Assembly: GCF_000499385.1 (NCBI RefSeq)
Contig: NW_013655180.1
Coordinates: 123,526-187,525 of the forward strand
DNA from: Eimeria necatrix
Taxonomy: Eukaryota; Apicomplexa; Conoidasida; Eucoccidiorida; Eimeriidae
DNA: 64,000 bases
Direction: 5' to 3'
Below are positions 50,292-61,181 of this stretch, in pieces. A program made the position numbers and the translations under genes. The number at the start of each line of letters is the position of its first letter. The stretch's first letter is position 1. The notes under the pieces are model-generated. The model did not search any database, was not told the origin of the DNA, and saw only the letters and a list, made by a program, of their open reading frames with translations.

Positions 50292-52505
50292 TGGAGGCTG
50301 GGTATGGGGAAGAGGCGAAGTGTTCCGCGTTTTGCGCAAGCTCTCGTGTAATTATCCTTAGCCACTTTTGTCTTAAAGCTGCAACTTGCTACAATGTACG
50401 AGCCTGTGCCGGGCAGCACGTCGAACGATGCACTATCAGAAATTTTGCATTTATGTGTGGAATTGTTCGTATTGCTATTATTGTGCTGCGTTGCACATTG
50501 GCTTGAGTGAGGCAGTTGCGTCCTACGTTGGCTGCGGTGCCGCTGTGTCCCCAAAGTTAGCTACAAATTAAATTTAGGCGGTTTTCTGAGTGCTACGCTG
50601 CTTAACTTTTGAAAAGAAGAAGATGAGGCAGTAGAACTGGGAAACACTTACACGCGGCTCAAATCAGCTTGCAAAGCCTTGGTAGGAGCCCACGCTGTCG
50701 TCGTTCCGACTCATCGTCTCCAATGCAGCTTATCTTGCATTTTCATGCATTACTGTAATGTATAATGAGGTTTGTGGGATCGTGGCCAACTTTCGATGCG
50801 AGTTTTGTCTTCCATTTTACTGTTAACGAAGAATATTGGTCATTTTTTAGAGTGTATTATGCTTCGCAGCAACCACAGTGAAGCTCTGCACTTCAGCAAA
50901 CATATGCGGAGCGTTATGTTGCGTCGTTGTCCCCCATCACTTAATGGCGTTCATGGATATTCACTTTGTCAAAGCTGCGAAGCACTTTTACTGAGCCGCA
51001 TCAAATTAGAGTGCTTGAAGCAGGCTATCACACAGCTTGCTTTCCATGAAGGCGCACAAAGTGCAGATCAGTCGGTGAGTTGATAGGTAGCAGGTTTTGA
51101 GCACAGTGGAAAGTGACCAAGCAGTTATTCAACAAGAAAACGTTTCTCAGTGGCAACGTGTGGGGAAGCAGGCTGCAGTATACCCAACAAGGCAGCATCC
51201 CTCTTCTTTGGCTCTGGTCGTGAGTGCGTCGAAGAGACTCGTCGTGCAGTCCTCTTGAAGATTGGCACGCATTGGCTCAATCCGCAAAGTGCCAAGAAGC
51301 CTTTCAAGATATTCTGATTGGCCTCCAGCAGAGTGTAGAGAAACACTTGCAGAGATTAAAGGCTGTCCACACCAAGCCATAAATCAACGCAAACAGCAAG
51401 ATGAATGGCAGAAGTACAACAAAGCTGCTGCTTGTAATTGTAGCTGTAGTAGGCTACTGCCCGTTTAGCAAAGAGGCAAACATCTGTGCGGCACTGGGTA
51501 TGGTAGGTCACTTGTCTCCACGTGCCCACACTGGTGTGCAAGCTACTCCGCAATATTTCGACGGTAATTCGGGGTAGTGTTCTGTTCGCAGCTTCTAGCC
51601 GCTCAAAAAATGTAAAATTAGCTTAAAGGTACATTCTTCTATTTTGTGGATACACTTTCGTCAAAGAAGGAACCGATGTCATGGGTTGACCTGAAGTGAC
51701 CTAGGCCATCAGCAGTGGTGACCTGGTGGGCGCCAGTTCCCACTGCCCAACTCGAACCGGCAAATATAATGTGCTCCTCAACATATTGCTTTATTCCAGA
51801 TTACTTGGGCTTTTTTTTAGACAAAAGACCCATTACGTCTCACTTTCATCATCTTCAGCACATGGAGGAGTAGTGACCCTGCGCCTGTGAAAGTGGGGTG
51901 TTTCAGCAACAGCTGAATTAGCAGGCGAACAAAAGAGCAACTTCTGGGTCACTGTATGGTTGAGGGCTGCATGAATCTTATAATTCAACAAAACGGTCTG
52001 AAGGCCACTGGCAACTACCGAACGTGCCAGCTTATTGCATGATAGGTCGCACGGCGTCGCCTTTGACCATCCATGAAGCCATTGACTTTTTGTCCCAGCT
52101 TTTTACTCCGATAGTGGATTATTTGCAACAGCAAATCTTTAAATGGATTTGTAGTCGGTGAGACAGGCAGTTGACGCTTTGTCCAGCTTTCACACTTCCC
52201 ACTTGTACGCCGAGTCCGGAAATATCTGGACTCACGAAGCAAAGCATTACTGATCTTCAGCTAATTAAAATAACTTTAGCAATTATGGTGCTTGAACTTG
52301 ATCTTTGTTTTCATTATTCTGATACTGCTCCACTTTCGTCACGCAGCTCGAGGTTCCTTTTGGCGTCCACTTTACTGCAAAGAGTCCCTGTTGAAATTCG
52401 TCCAGTTGTCCCCCTTATTTTACCAAACAAGGAAAATTTGAAATAAATGGCAGCGCTGTTTTAGATAGCGGGGAGCATCCTGGACAACTGGCTCCCGTGC
52501 ATCCC
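50292..52505. other. Intergenic; possible minus-strand exons at 51.1-52.2 kb
   Basis: Three minus-strand blocks may code: 51147-51367 (SEYLERLLGTLRIEPMRANL, ending in a stop), 51460-51580 (RSSLHTSVGTWRQVTYHTQ) and 52015-52242 (NPFKDLLLQIIHYRSKKLG). They could be one gene convergent with MORN5, but splices were not established and no family is recognised. A plus-strand frame at 50772-51083 is probably chance. Upstream of 52505 lies the presumed DNAAF1 promoter. Confidence 0.3.
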
Positions 52506-54915
52506 ATGAAACACAGGAAGCACAAAATGGAGAAAAAGGAAGGCACAGAGGAGGCGCTTTTTAGATATCACAAAGGAACCAGAAATGGAAGCACTGTTAC
52601 CAGCGAGACCACGTCGAGCCTACAGGTGGTTCCTCATGACGCCCTAAAGAGCGAAACGCCAGAAAAGGACGAGACGAAGATGACAAAGGAAATAATCCGG
52701 AAAATTTGTCATGGTACACCTACCGATACACGGCTTTATTTAAAACCTCTAGGCTCTGAGAATATACAGACATTCAAAACCATCTGCACATTTTTGCAAA
52801 TGTCGGATTTCCAGTCGCTCCCTATTATCTTGTTCAACAGAGACGGGACTGTACAACAGGCCAATCTTGAATGAAAAGCTATTTTTACATCGCCGTGGTT
52901 TCAAAAAAATTGAAAATCTTGAAGAGTACACAGAGTTGCGGGCTCTTTGGCTAGGTGGAAACAGCCTCCGCAGAATAGAAAACCTTCACCCCCTCTCGAA
53001 GCTAAAATGCTTGTGAGACAGTTGACACCAGGCATGAATCTTGCCTACATATTTTCCTTCCCCGCTTACAGTGGATGACAGCAATTGAACACTGTGTGAC
53101 GATGTTTAAGGGTGGCTGTTTGAGAGCCTGGCAGCATGAGTGACAGCTCGATTTGATGCGTTTTAATTTAGGTTTTTAGAGCAAAACGGCCTAACGCGAA
53201 TCGAAAATCTTGAATGCTGCCCCGAATTAGTCACTTTGGAGCTATCCGAGAACAGCATTTCGCGCATCGAAGGCCTTGAAAAGCTTAGCAAGCTCTCTTG
53301 CTTCAAGATAGCCCGTAACAAACTTACATCACTGACAGTGAGTCAAGAATGAATTCATCTCCAATATTAGATAAGCGATTTAAAACTGCAGCTGTTCCGG
53401 TGCTGCTCAAATTCTGCAGGACATTTTGGAGCTCACCAGGTGTCCGAGCCTAACAAACGTCGATCTATCCCACAATTATTTATGCCTCCGCAGTGACGGT
53501 GGAATGCTGTGCAGCAAGGGAAACGGCACCTCAGCGCCAACTGTTGAGCCTCCAGAAGCTCCAAAGGAAGAAGACAACAAAATGGGGGTCTTTGAAGAAT
53601 CAGATAAACAAAACAAAGCCCCCCTAAGTGATGCTTTGTCCACGAAAGACCAAGGGGAAACAGAGCAAGAAACACTCAGCACTCCCCACCATGAATCTGA
53701 CACAGCCGTTGTGGAGCCACCAAGTGTTGCGCCTGGCGAAAAAGCAGCCGCTGAATTTGTGGAGTGTTTCAAGGCCTTGCCTGGTCTCGCTTCGCTCTAC
53801 CTAATGGGAAATCCAGTGACGAGCCAAATCACGCAGTACCGTCGGACTCTCATTGCGAGTGGGGTGCAGTGGCACAAGCATCGCGAGAACCCTTAATAGG
53901 CAGCTGCTCAATATTCCAAAAAGATTTCCGGATTTCATGCACATCAACCTCTTATTCGCACCTGATATGAGCTGCCTCAAATTTATTTAAAAGCTATTTC
54001 CGCTGTCGTACTGAAATCTGCTTGCAACTGATGCTCCCAGACCTGCAAGCGCTTCGGTTCCTGGACGAGCGCCCAGTTAAAGAACAGGACCACGAAGCAG
54101 CAATCGCCTGGTTCAGAGGTGGTTGGGAAGAGGAGCAAAAGGTTGTCAAAGCTCACCGCGAGCGCGAACAAGAAATCCTACGAGGCCACGTTTCGACACT
54201 GAGGCGGCTGCAGGTGCGTTCCCCAGTAACCCTTCGATAAGACCATCGGATGAAGAACAGACTGATGAGGCCGGTTGGTAGAGCTACAAAAATACGTGCG
54301 ATGCTGACTGGTGAAATGTACAGGAAGAGCACCGACAGAAAGTCAAGCTGGCTCTGGACAGAATAGCTAGAGAGAACGCTGAACGGGAAGCCAAAGGTCC
54401 GTACGGTGGATTGTTACGGTGTGGCAGAACAAGCAACGATGTCGATGCATGGCCTCTATGCACGTGTATGCGTGACTCCGCATACAAATTGTTTAGCTTG
54501 TGACCCGTATTGCGGGTGGTTACAATGGTGACATTTTGATGAGTCAGAGGCATAGTTGGTTCTTCAGTAGAGCGATTAGTGGCGCTCTAGAGAAACAGGA
54601 ACCGAAGTTTAGTGTCTGTCCAAAACGAAAGATTTTCAAGGATGTTGGTATTTTTATTCAGGCACCTTCCAGAATTCAAGTGAGCGTGAACTTGAGGCCA
54701 AGACGCTCTGTCAGAAAGTTACCAAGGCATGGCTAGCAGGCTCGGGAAGCTTGCAGGCTTGTGGCACGCAGGAGCAGAGCACAGATGCTGCACTGACTAG
54801 AGCGCATGCGACAAGCTGCCATGTGGAAACTTGTGGGCCTTCTGAGGCCGCATTTTTCAGAGCGAAGAATACAGAACCCGCCGCTACAAAAGCTGGCGCT
54901 CCCCAGCTTTCTTAG
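52506..54915 (+). CDS. DNAAF1: Dynein axonemal assembly factor 1 (LRRC50) orthologue
   Basis: Seven exons, 52506-52713, 52841-53012, 53172-53337, 53420-53858, 54041-54213, 54324-54396 and 54662-54915, join in frame to 494 residues. The signature MTKEIIRKICHETGLYNRP at the second exon matches the family's start of domain. SDS22-like leucine-rich repeats follow (IENLEEYTELRALWLGGN, LECCPELVTLELSEN, LTRCPSLTNVDLSHN). The LRR cap is YLMGNPVTSQITQYRR, then LQALRFLDERPV and the coiled AWFRGGWEEEQK. DNAAF1 is a cytosolic co-chaperone-linked factor needed to preassemble axonemal dynein arms. An acidic, Ser/Pro-rich insert of about 75 residues (encoded about 53490-53740) interrupts the last repeat. 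The C-terminal exon is low in complexity. Start is the ATG at 52506; a GTG lies just upstream in frame. Confidence 0.9.
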
Positions 54916-55990
54916 TTCTATTGACGTCAGATGAAACATGCGAATACCTTGGCTGAGAGAAGCTTGTCACACTAGCTGGACAAGCTTCAACTGCGCTGGA
55001 ACTTGAAACTGGCAGCGTACAACTCGTTTCTTACAGCAAAAGCACGTGGCTGGCTGCTGCAACCTCCTGAAATGCAGAGTCTTTACTATATTCGTCTTCC
55101 TGGTATCCAAGTGGTTTTTCAAAGTGCAATGCGAGTGTACTTGTAGTTGGATAATATCTTAGTTTCACTAGCTTCTTCGCAAGGAGAAGCAGATGGTGCT
55201 GGCGAGGGCGCTAGTGAGGACTAAATGAGAATGCTGGAGCCAACTCAATACACATCTCCGCAACAACAATTCCGTCTAGTGACAGCTATGACTATTGTTG
55301 GCAGTTCTGTAATGTGAGGACACTTCCAGAGTATTTTTGAAGACCCTAGTGTTTAATTGGCTGCAAATCTAGTTCTTCGGAACCATTCTCTGCCCAAGAC
55401 AAAGCCAAGGGAACTGTGCAGCTTTGACACAAAGTAGATAGGCATTTCACTGCTTCAGTATTCGTATGAGACGGGCAAGAGTCTATTTTGCACTGAAACG
55501 GCTGCAAGGGCTCCATGAGCTGCAAAGGTCAGGCGCAGACGGCGAGTAGCGATCCAACTTTTGAGTGAGAATGAAGTTTCCTGTGGCATTTTAGTGATTG
55601 TGGCTGACGGTAGAATGTAGAAGCACAGTTGAAGGGGGAGCATAGCGCACAGACCATGTAGCAATCAGAGTCGCTTGAAACTACGAACAAGGAAGGCTGC
55701 TAATGCTTTCACAGCGCCCGCTTCAGCTTTCGATTTTCCCTTGAATTGAAAGAACTGCGTAAGGGATCAACCAATGGCAATTGCGCCGCCCGCAATGTAG
55801 CTTTCATAGTATTCACTAAGTGCTTAGTTGGAAAGTCCATTCCTAGCGTATCCGTTCAACTTCTCCAGCTTCACAATGACCTTCGCTCGTGCTAGGCATG
55901 GTATTGAGTGCTATTTACATTCGAAAAGCCTACAGAGGACCTAACGATGACATCAATGCCTCCTGAAAAGAGTTAAAAACCCGAAAAAGT
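54916..55990. other. Intergenic, no gene seen
   Basis: Downstream of DNAAF1. Only short frames on both strands and no repeats of note. Confidence 0.5.
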
Positions 55991-56060
55991 GCGTCAGCCG
56001 GGACTCGAACCCGGGTCGCAACCTTGGGAGGGTTGCATCCTACCCCTGGACTACTAACGC
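55991..56060 (-). tRNA. tRNA-Gly (anticodon CCC)
   Basis: A 70-nt cloverleaf on the minus strand. The acceptor stem is GCGTTAG with CTGACGC. The D arm is GTCC/GGAT, the anticodon stem CAACC/GGTTG, and the loop CTCCCAA gives anticodon CCC. The T arm is CCGGG/CCCGG with loop TTCGAGT. A box (TAGTCCAGGGGTAGG) and B box (GGTTCGAGTCC) fit RNA polymerase III promoters, and a run of T follows the 3' end (the plus strand reads AAAAA at 55984-55988). No intron. It reads GGG glycine codons. Confidence 0.95.
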
Positions 56061-56841
56061 GGCGAGTTGCATCCTTCACTCACCCGCGATATTATTGATT
56101 TTCTTGTTGTCTTCAAATAAACAAAAGAGAGCTCATGCGCGTTTTTTTATGGTGTAGAAACTCTGGTAGGTAAGAAATATCAAGCTTGACTGAGGTGACC
56201 TTCTACCAAGCCTAGGATGCTCCCTATGCAGAGTTAAAACTCTGCGCCAGAGATTACGGGAGGAAAAGCAATAGGTTTCTAGCTTCAAGCAAAGGCATTG
56301 TTTCCTAAATAACTACAATTCTAGTTATTGAATTCCGACCAAGAAACCACAGGGCTTCCTGCATGCAGAGCGCTCAACCAGGTGCATGTACTTCAAGACT
56401 GCCAAATCCCGCGTGTCTAGCTCGTCCTGCATGAGCTTTTCAGTTTGACCTCAAAAAAATGTAGATTTATATTAAGCCCAGAAGATCACAGGCCAGATCT
56501 CGCACGAGGCTACACAGAACGGATAATGTCAGCAGAACGTGCGGACCCTCCCACTTGGGTGACAAGCGCTCTTGTTTCCAGTTCTATTTTAGGTATTTAA
56601 TTAGCTTTAAAAGGCCTCCATTAATGTTTTCAATGTAACTCTCCAATTTTGGCTGCGCAGATGTCCACAGATGTATCCCAACTGCCCTGGTGTTGGGCAG
56701 CGACACAGCAACGGGGAAAGCTGAAGTAGGAAAATCCTTTAGTTCAAGTAGTCAGAATCTATTTAGGGCCCTTCGGCAACACAAGGGCAAGCGCATGCAC
56801 TACAACTAGCTTTCAGCGCGTAGTTGCTGGTGTCAGTAGGA
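56061..56841. other. Intergenic, end of the repeat-poor segment
   Basis: No gene seen. It lies between the tRNA and the first repeat-rich gene, so the 5' UTR and promoter of the coiled-coil gene should be here. Confidence 0.5.
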
Positions 56842-59085
56842 ATGCAGCAGCAGCTGCTGCAGCAGCAACAGCTGCAGCAGCAGCAGCTGCAGCAGCAACA
56901 GCTGCAGCAGCAACAGCTGCAGCAGCAACAGCTGCAGCAGCAGCCGCTGCAGCAACAACAGCTACAGCAGCAACAGCTGCAGCAGCAACAGATGCAGCAA
57001 CAGCAGCTGCATCCGCAGCAGCTGCAGCAGTTACTTAGTGGTGGCTGGCCCGTGGGGGCGGCGCAGCGTAGGCCGCCTGCTGCAGCAGCAGCAAGGCTGC
57101 AGCCCCAAGAGCTGGCTTTGATGCAGCAGCTGGTGCGGCTGCAGCAGGAAAACACGAGCCTGAGAGGCTACGCTGAGCGCGTAACGAAAGAGCTGCGGAG
57201 CGCGCGCTTGGCTCAGGCCATTGCTGCTGCTGCTGCTGGCAGCAGTGGCGGGGACGCTGCTGCGCAGCCTTCTGCTGCAGCAGCAGAGCTGCAGCAGCAA
57301 GCTGAGACCCTGCCGCTGCCGCCCTGGTGCCTGAACATGCAGCTCGTGAGCCCCTTGCTTGCTGCTTACGACGAACGGATCGCAGAACTCCAAGAAGAAA
57401 CAAAAGAAAAAGAAAGGATTATTGAAAGTTTCAGCGCGAAAGTGGCAGGAGTGACACGGGAAAACGAGCAGCTAGCTGAAGAGCTGCGCAGCAAAACGGA
57501 ACGGCTGCAGCAGCTGTTCGAGGCGGAGGCCTCGGGGGCCCCCGGCAGCAGCAGCGGCTGCAGCAAAACCTACGTGACGCTGCTGCAGGAGCGAAACGAA
57601 CTCGAAGAACTCTACAGCCTCACTTCTGAACAAAGTGAAGTGCTGCTGAGTCAAAACCATCTTTTGAAATGCCACGTGCAGCAAAGTGAAGCAGCACTGG
57701 AGGAAATGCGCGCAGTGGTGGCCGAGACGGAGCGCCGTGCTGCAGCAGTAGCAGCAAAAGAGCATTCTCTGGCGAGGCTGGAGGACTCTGTGGCGCAGCA
57801 GGAGCAGCAGCTGCGGGACGCAGCAGCAGCAAACGAGGAGCTGGACAAGAAGCTGAAGGCCAAGGAAAAAGACGCAGAGAAACTGGCTGCTGCGCTGCAG
57901 GAGGCGCAGCAGCAGCAGCAGCAGCAGAACGAGGAGCTGCAGCGCCAGCGCGCCGCCGCAGCTGCGGCAGCCACGCTGCAGCAGCAACTCGACGACCTCA
58001 AGCAGCACGCAGAAGCAGCAGCAAGAGAAGCAGCAGCAGCTAAAGAAGTGGCGGACTACTTGGAGCAGCGGCTGGCAGCTCAGACGCAAGAAACAGAAGA
58101 CACAAAAAAGCAACTCGACAGCACCACGCAGCAGCTGCATGCGCTGGTGGTGGAAAAAGAGAAAGCAGCAGCAAGTGCTGCGCTGCTGCAGCGCCACCTG
58201 GACCAGCTGCGCGGGCAGCACGAAACGGAGCTGCAAATTATAAAAGCTGCTCAAGGAGAAACTTTGGAGAAAAGAGCTCTTCAAGCAGAAGGTCTTGGGG
58301 AAACTTTGAGGAAGCAACTGGAGTCGCTGCAGCAGTCTCACGGGGAAGCCACGGTGAAGCTGGAAGCAGCAGAAAGGCGCGCAGCAGCAGCAGCAGCAGA
58401 TGCAGCACAAGCGCGGGCCGAGCTCGCTGCAACAGTCAAACACTTCCAGACGCTGCAGCAGCACCAGCAGCAGGCCCATGCTGCTGCTGAGGCTGAGGCC
58501 ACGCGGCTCAAGGAGGCGCTGCACGAGCAGAACAAGGAAGCAGCAGCAAAAGCTGCAGCACTTGCTGCTGCCAAGCGGCAGCTCGAAGACAGTCTTGCTG
58601 CAGCAGAGACTGGCCGGCTGTCGCTGCAGCAGGAACTCGCGCTGCTGCAGCAGAAGCTGGACCAGCTGCAGGAGGCCTGCAGCGGGCAGCAGCAGCAGCT
58701 CGCCGACGCTGCAGCAAGACTCGCAGCAGCAGAAGCAGATAGAGATGCAGTCAAAAGAAAAGCTGAAAAAGAAACAGCTGATGCTAAAAGACGCTGCGAA
58801 AGCCTCACAGCTTTGGCTGAGGCCAAAGTGGCGCGGCTGCAGGAAGCAGCAGACCGGCGGCAAGCAGCAGCAGCGCAGCGGCTGCTGGAGCAGCAGCAGC
58901 GGCAGCAGCAGCTCAGCAGGGAGTACGAGCAGCAGCAGCAGCAGCTGCAGCAGCAGCTCGCCAAAGCCGTTGCTGCCAACACAGCACTCAGGCAAAAAGT
59001 TCATGAACTCTTAAATGGCCTCGACAAGACGCTGCCCCCAGAGTCACTTCTTGAAGATGAAGCAAACTCTGACGGCTCTCTTTAA
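56842..59085 (+). CDS. Gln-rich coiled-coil protein, single exon
   Basis: One frame of 747 residues from ATG at 56842 to TAA at 59085. Residues 1-60 are repeats of the pentapeptide LQQQQ, encoded by a 15-base unit. An Ala-rich linker follows, then LVSPLLAAYDERIAEL and a continuous coiled coil to the end, rich in Glu, Gln, Ala and Lys with embedded poly-Gln and poly-Ala runs. The segment around residues 175-290 has normal complexity and is the part most useful for homology search. It somewhat resembles centrosomal coiled-coil proteins such as CEP89, but this is a weak impression. No signal peptide or membrane helix. Homopolymer runs are typical of Eimeria proteins. Function unknown; structural role likely. 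Confidence 0.75.
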   Translation: MQQQLLQQQQLQQQQLQQQQLQQQQLQQQQLQQQPLQQQQLQQQQLQQQQMQQQQLHPQQLQQLLSGGWPVGAAQRRPPAAAAARLQPQELALMQQLVRLQQENTSLRGYAERVTKELRSARLAQAIAAAAAGSSGGDAAAQPSAAAAELQQQAETLPLPPWCLNMQLVSPLLAAYDERIAELQEETKEKERIIESFSAKVAGVTRENEQLAEELRSKTERLQQLFEAEASGAPGSSSGCSKTYVTLLQERNELEELYSLTSEQSEVLLSQNHLLKCHVQQSEAALEEMRAVVAETERRAAAVAAKEHSLARLEDSVAQQEQQLRDAAAANEELDKKLKAKEKDAEKLAAALQEAQQQQQQQNEELQRQRAAAAAAATLQQQLDDLKQHAEAAAREAAAAKEVADYLEQRLAAQTQETEDTKKQLDSTTQQLHALVVEKEKAAASAALLQRHLDQLRGQHETELQIIKAAQGETLEKRALQAEGLGETLRKQLESLQQSHGEATVKLEAAERRAAAAAADAAQARAELAATVKHFQTLQQHQQQAHAAAEAEATRLKEALHEQNKEAAAKAAALAAAKRQLEDSLAAAETGRLSLQQELALLQQKLDQLQEACSGQQQQLADAAARLAAAEADRDAVKRKAEKETADAKRRCESLTALAEAKVARLQEAADRRQAAAAQRLLEQQQRQQQLSREYEQQQQQLQQQLAKAVAANTALRQKVHELLNGLDKTLPPESLLEDEANSDGSL

Positions 59086-59285
59086 GTTTTTCTTTTTAAA
59101 TTTCAATTCTTTTTTGCTGCTGCGAGTTACTTTTGTTGTTTCTTTCAGTTGCTTTTCTCCACACAAGTTGCTGCTGCAGTTTGAATTTCCCTGCTGCTGC
59201 TTTCTCAGCCTCAGCTGGCCTGCATGCATGCTGACCACTGGTTACTTGGCTTGCTGCAATGGTCACCAGTGGTCCACAGGCAAAC

Positions 59286-59482
59286 AGTTGCAGCAGCTGC
59301 TGCAATAGCCACTGCAGCAGCAGCTGCGGCTGCTGCTGCAGCAGCTGCAACAGCCACTGCAGCAACAGCTGAAGCAGCACTTGCAGCAGCAGCTGAAGCA
59401 GCCACTGCAACAGTAGGTGCAGCAGCAGCTGCAGCAGCAGCTGCAGCAGCAGCTCCTGCAGCAGCTGCAGCAGCAGCTGCTT
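59286..59482. repeat. Imperfect CAG/GCA-rich tract
   Basis: About 200 bases of GCA/GCT-type triplets with CAGCTG motifs, open in several frames as poly-Ala, poly-Gln or poly-Leu. No flanking coding sequence supports a gene. Confidence 0.8.
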
Positions 59483-59630
59483 GTGGAGCTCCACCTCATC
59501 TAGTCCTTCTCTATTTGTATTTGAGGCTCACTCCCTCTGCATGCAGTGTTTATTGTAAACATTTGAATTCAGAGAGTGCACAAGACAGCTCCAACTGCTG
59601 CTGCTTCTGCTCCCGCTACTGTTACTTGCC

Positions 59631-59631
<1 letters not shown>

Positions 59632-59673
<42 letters not shown>
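59632..59673. repeat. (CTG)14 microsatellite
   Basis: Fourteen uninterrupted CTG triplets in non-coding sequence. Confidence 0.95.
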
Positions 59674-59675
<2 letters not shown>

Positions 59676-59850
59676 TTGCGCAGCTGCACCGCCTAGCATG
59701 ATGTGCTGCTCTGCATTTTAGATTATGCTGCAGGTGCATCTTTTGCTTTTTTCTTTTTCATATTTATTTTGCTGCGCAGTCACTTTATTCTTGTGGCTGC
59801 AGTTTTGCTGCAGCATATATTCATGTTTGCTGCACCCTTTAGGGTTACTT

Positions 59851-59956
59851 CCCTAAACCCTAAACCCTAGAGGTCCAGTAAGATGCACCTTGCATATTTC
59901 CAGCCCACGCACTTCTACCGTCTCCCTAAACCCTAAACCCTAAACCCTAAACCCTA
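59851..59956. repeat. Interstitial telomere-like repeats, CCCTAAA orientation
   Basis: Two short blocks of CCCTAAA: two and a half units at 59851-59868 and about four and a half units at 59924-59956. The heptamer is the apicomplexan/plant-type telomere repeat. Unique sequence continues on both sides, so this is internal, not a chromosome end. Confidence 0.95.
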
Positions 59957-60156
59957 GGGCACCGCGACACTGTGCTGGAAGTGTCTCAGCACAGTGCGGT
60001 CGCCACGACAAACTTTGGCGGCAAAGCTTTGAAGCAACAAAAATAAATAAAGATACTTTTCAGATATGGCTAAGCTGCAGCAGCAGCAACAGCAGCAGCA
60101 AAGGCAGCAGCAGCTGCCACCCGGCTGTTCATTTTCAAGTAGCAACTAGGTCTTAG

Positions 60157-60184
60157 TTTAGGGTTTAGGGTTTAGGGTTTAGGG
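60157..60184. repeat. Interstitial telomere-like repeat, TTTAGGG orientation
   Basis: Four units of TTTAGGG, in the opposite orientation to the blocks 200 bases upstream. Confidence 0.95.
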
Positions 60185-60317
60185 CTCCGAGATGGAAGTA
60201 AAAAAGCTGCTGCTGCTGCTGTGTGGTTGTGGCTGTGGCTTCTGCTGCTGTTGCTGGTGCTGCGCCGTTGCTGCTGGTAAGCGCGCAGTTGCTGCTGCTG
60301 CTGACCACAACACAGGT

Positions 60318-60318
60318 G

Positions 60319-60350
<32 letters not shown>

Positions 60351-60369
60351 GCAGCAGCAGCAGCAACAG
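60318..60369. repeat. CAG/CAA triplet tract
   Basis: Seventeen triplets of CAG with a few CAA. It reads as poly-Gln or poly-Ala in short frames that have no other support for coding. Confidence 0.9.
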
Positions 60370-60477
60370 AACGCAAAGGGTGTTTGTTTTGCAAAATCTA
60401 CAAGTGAAATAGCGTATCTTCACGAAGAGAGCATCATGGCAGATTTGCACAAAATAAATCTCTTTATATTCATAAAT

Positions 60478-60640
60478 AACAAATGAACACATATTTTATA
60501 TCTAAATATATATTTAGATGTATATATTTGGGAATATATTTAATTCCAAATATATATATATTTAGATATTTAAAAATATATTTAATTCCAAATATAATAT
60601 ATATATATATATTTAGATATAAATATATGTTCATTTGTTA
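60478..60640. repeat. AT-rich inverted repeat
   Basis: The left arm (60478-60512, starting AACAAATGAACA) is matched by its reverse complement at 60609-60640 (ending ATGTTCATTTGTTA) with few differences. Between the arms is an AT-only stretch with two copies of AATATATTTAATTCCAAAT. The whole could fold into a long hairpin. Confidence 0.85.
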
Positions 60641-60848
60641 CTTAAAAATAAATGCATTTACATAAATGCATTTCTTGTACTTCTTCAACATCTGGTGTTC
60701 CATAATTCAACTTTTCACTTTTTAATTTTTAATTAATTTGTGATTAAATTAATTTTTTAAATTCGAAGTCTCATTTGCATGCAAAGCCCCATTTGCATTG
60801 ATTTGCTGCTGCCAGCGTTTGAGTTTTTTTTCCTTTTTTTAATTGCTT

Positions 60849-61060
60849 CTTTCAGATTGGATTTCAAAAAGGAATTTGCATTTTAAATTGTAATAATTTT
60901 ATTTTTGGTCTATTTGTTTATTTATTCAAAACTTTCTCTTCAAATTCTTTTTCTTGCTTCTTTTAGATTGGATTTCGAAAAAGAATTTGCATTTTAAATT
61001 GTAATTGTTTTATTTTTGGTTTCTTTTTTAATTTATTCAAAACTTTCTTTTCAAATTTTT
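60849..61060. repeat. Tandem duplication of about 108 bases
   Basis: Two similar units, 60849-60950 and 60957-61060, share GATTGGATTTC, AATTTGCATTTTAAATTGTA and TTTATTCAAAACTTTC in the same order. The second unit ends at the stop codon of the EF-hand gene on the minus strand. Confidence 0.8.
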
Positions 61061-61147
61061 ATAACACATCCGGGTCGCGATTCAGCAACTCTCTCGCCAA
61101 CACGTCATAGTTTATCATGCCCCCATCTGAAACTGCTTCAGGCACCT

Positions 61148-61181
<34 letters not shown>

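Noticed and set aside
52714..52840. Read-through of DNAAF1 exon 1 (KPLGSENIQTF region)
   Set aside because: Splicing 52713 to 52841 in phase 1 gives the exact family length and motif; read-through ends in a stop before the leucine-rich repeats.
57472..59004. Long minus-strand frame of 510 codons opposite the coiled-coil gene
   Set aside because: It is the complement of GCA/CAG-rich codons, giving Leu/Cys runs. The plus strand has a proper ATG, normal heptads and better codon sense.
59224..59721. Frame of 165 codons of poly-Ala and poly-Leu
   Set aside because: It consists almost wholly of CAG/CTG triplets, which stay open in every frame; no non-repeat coding text or splice support.
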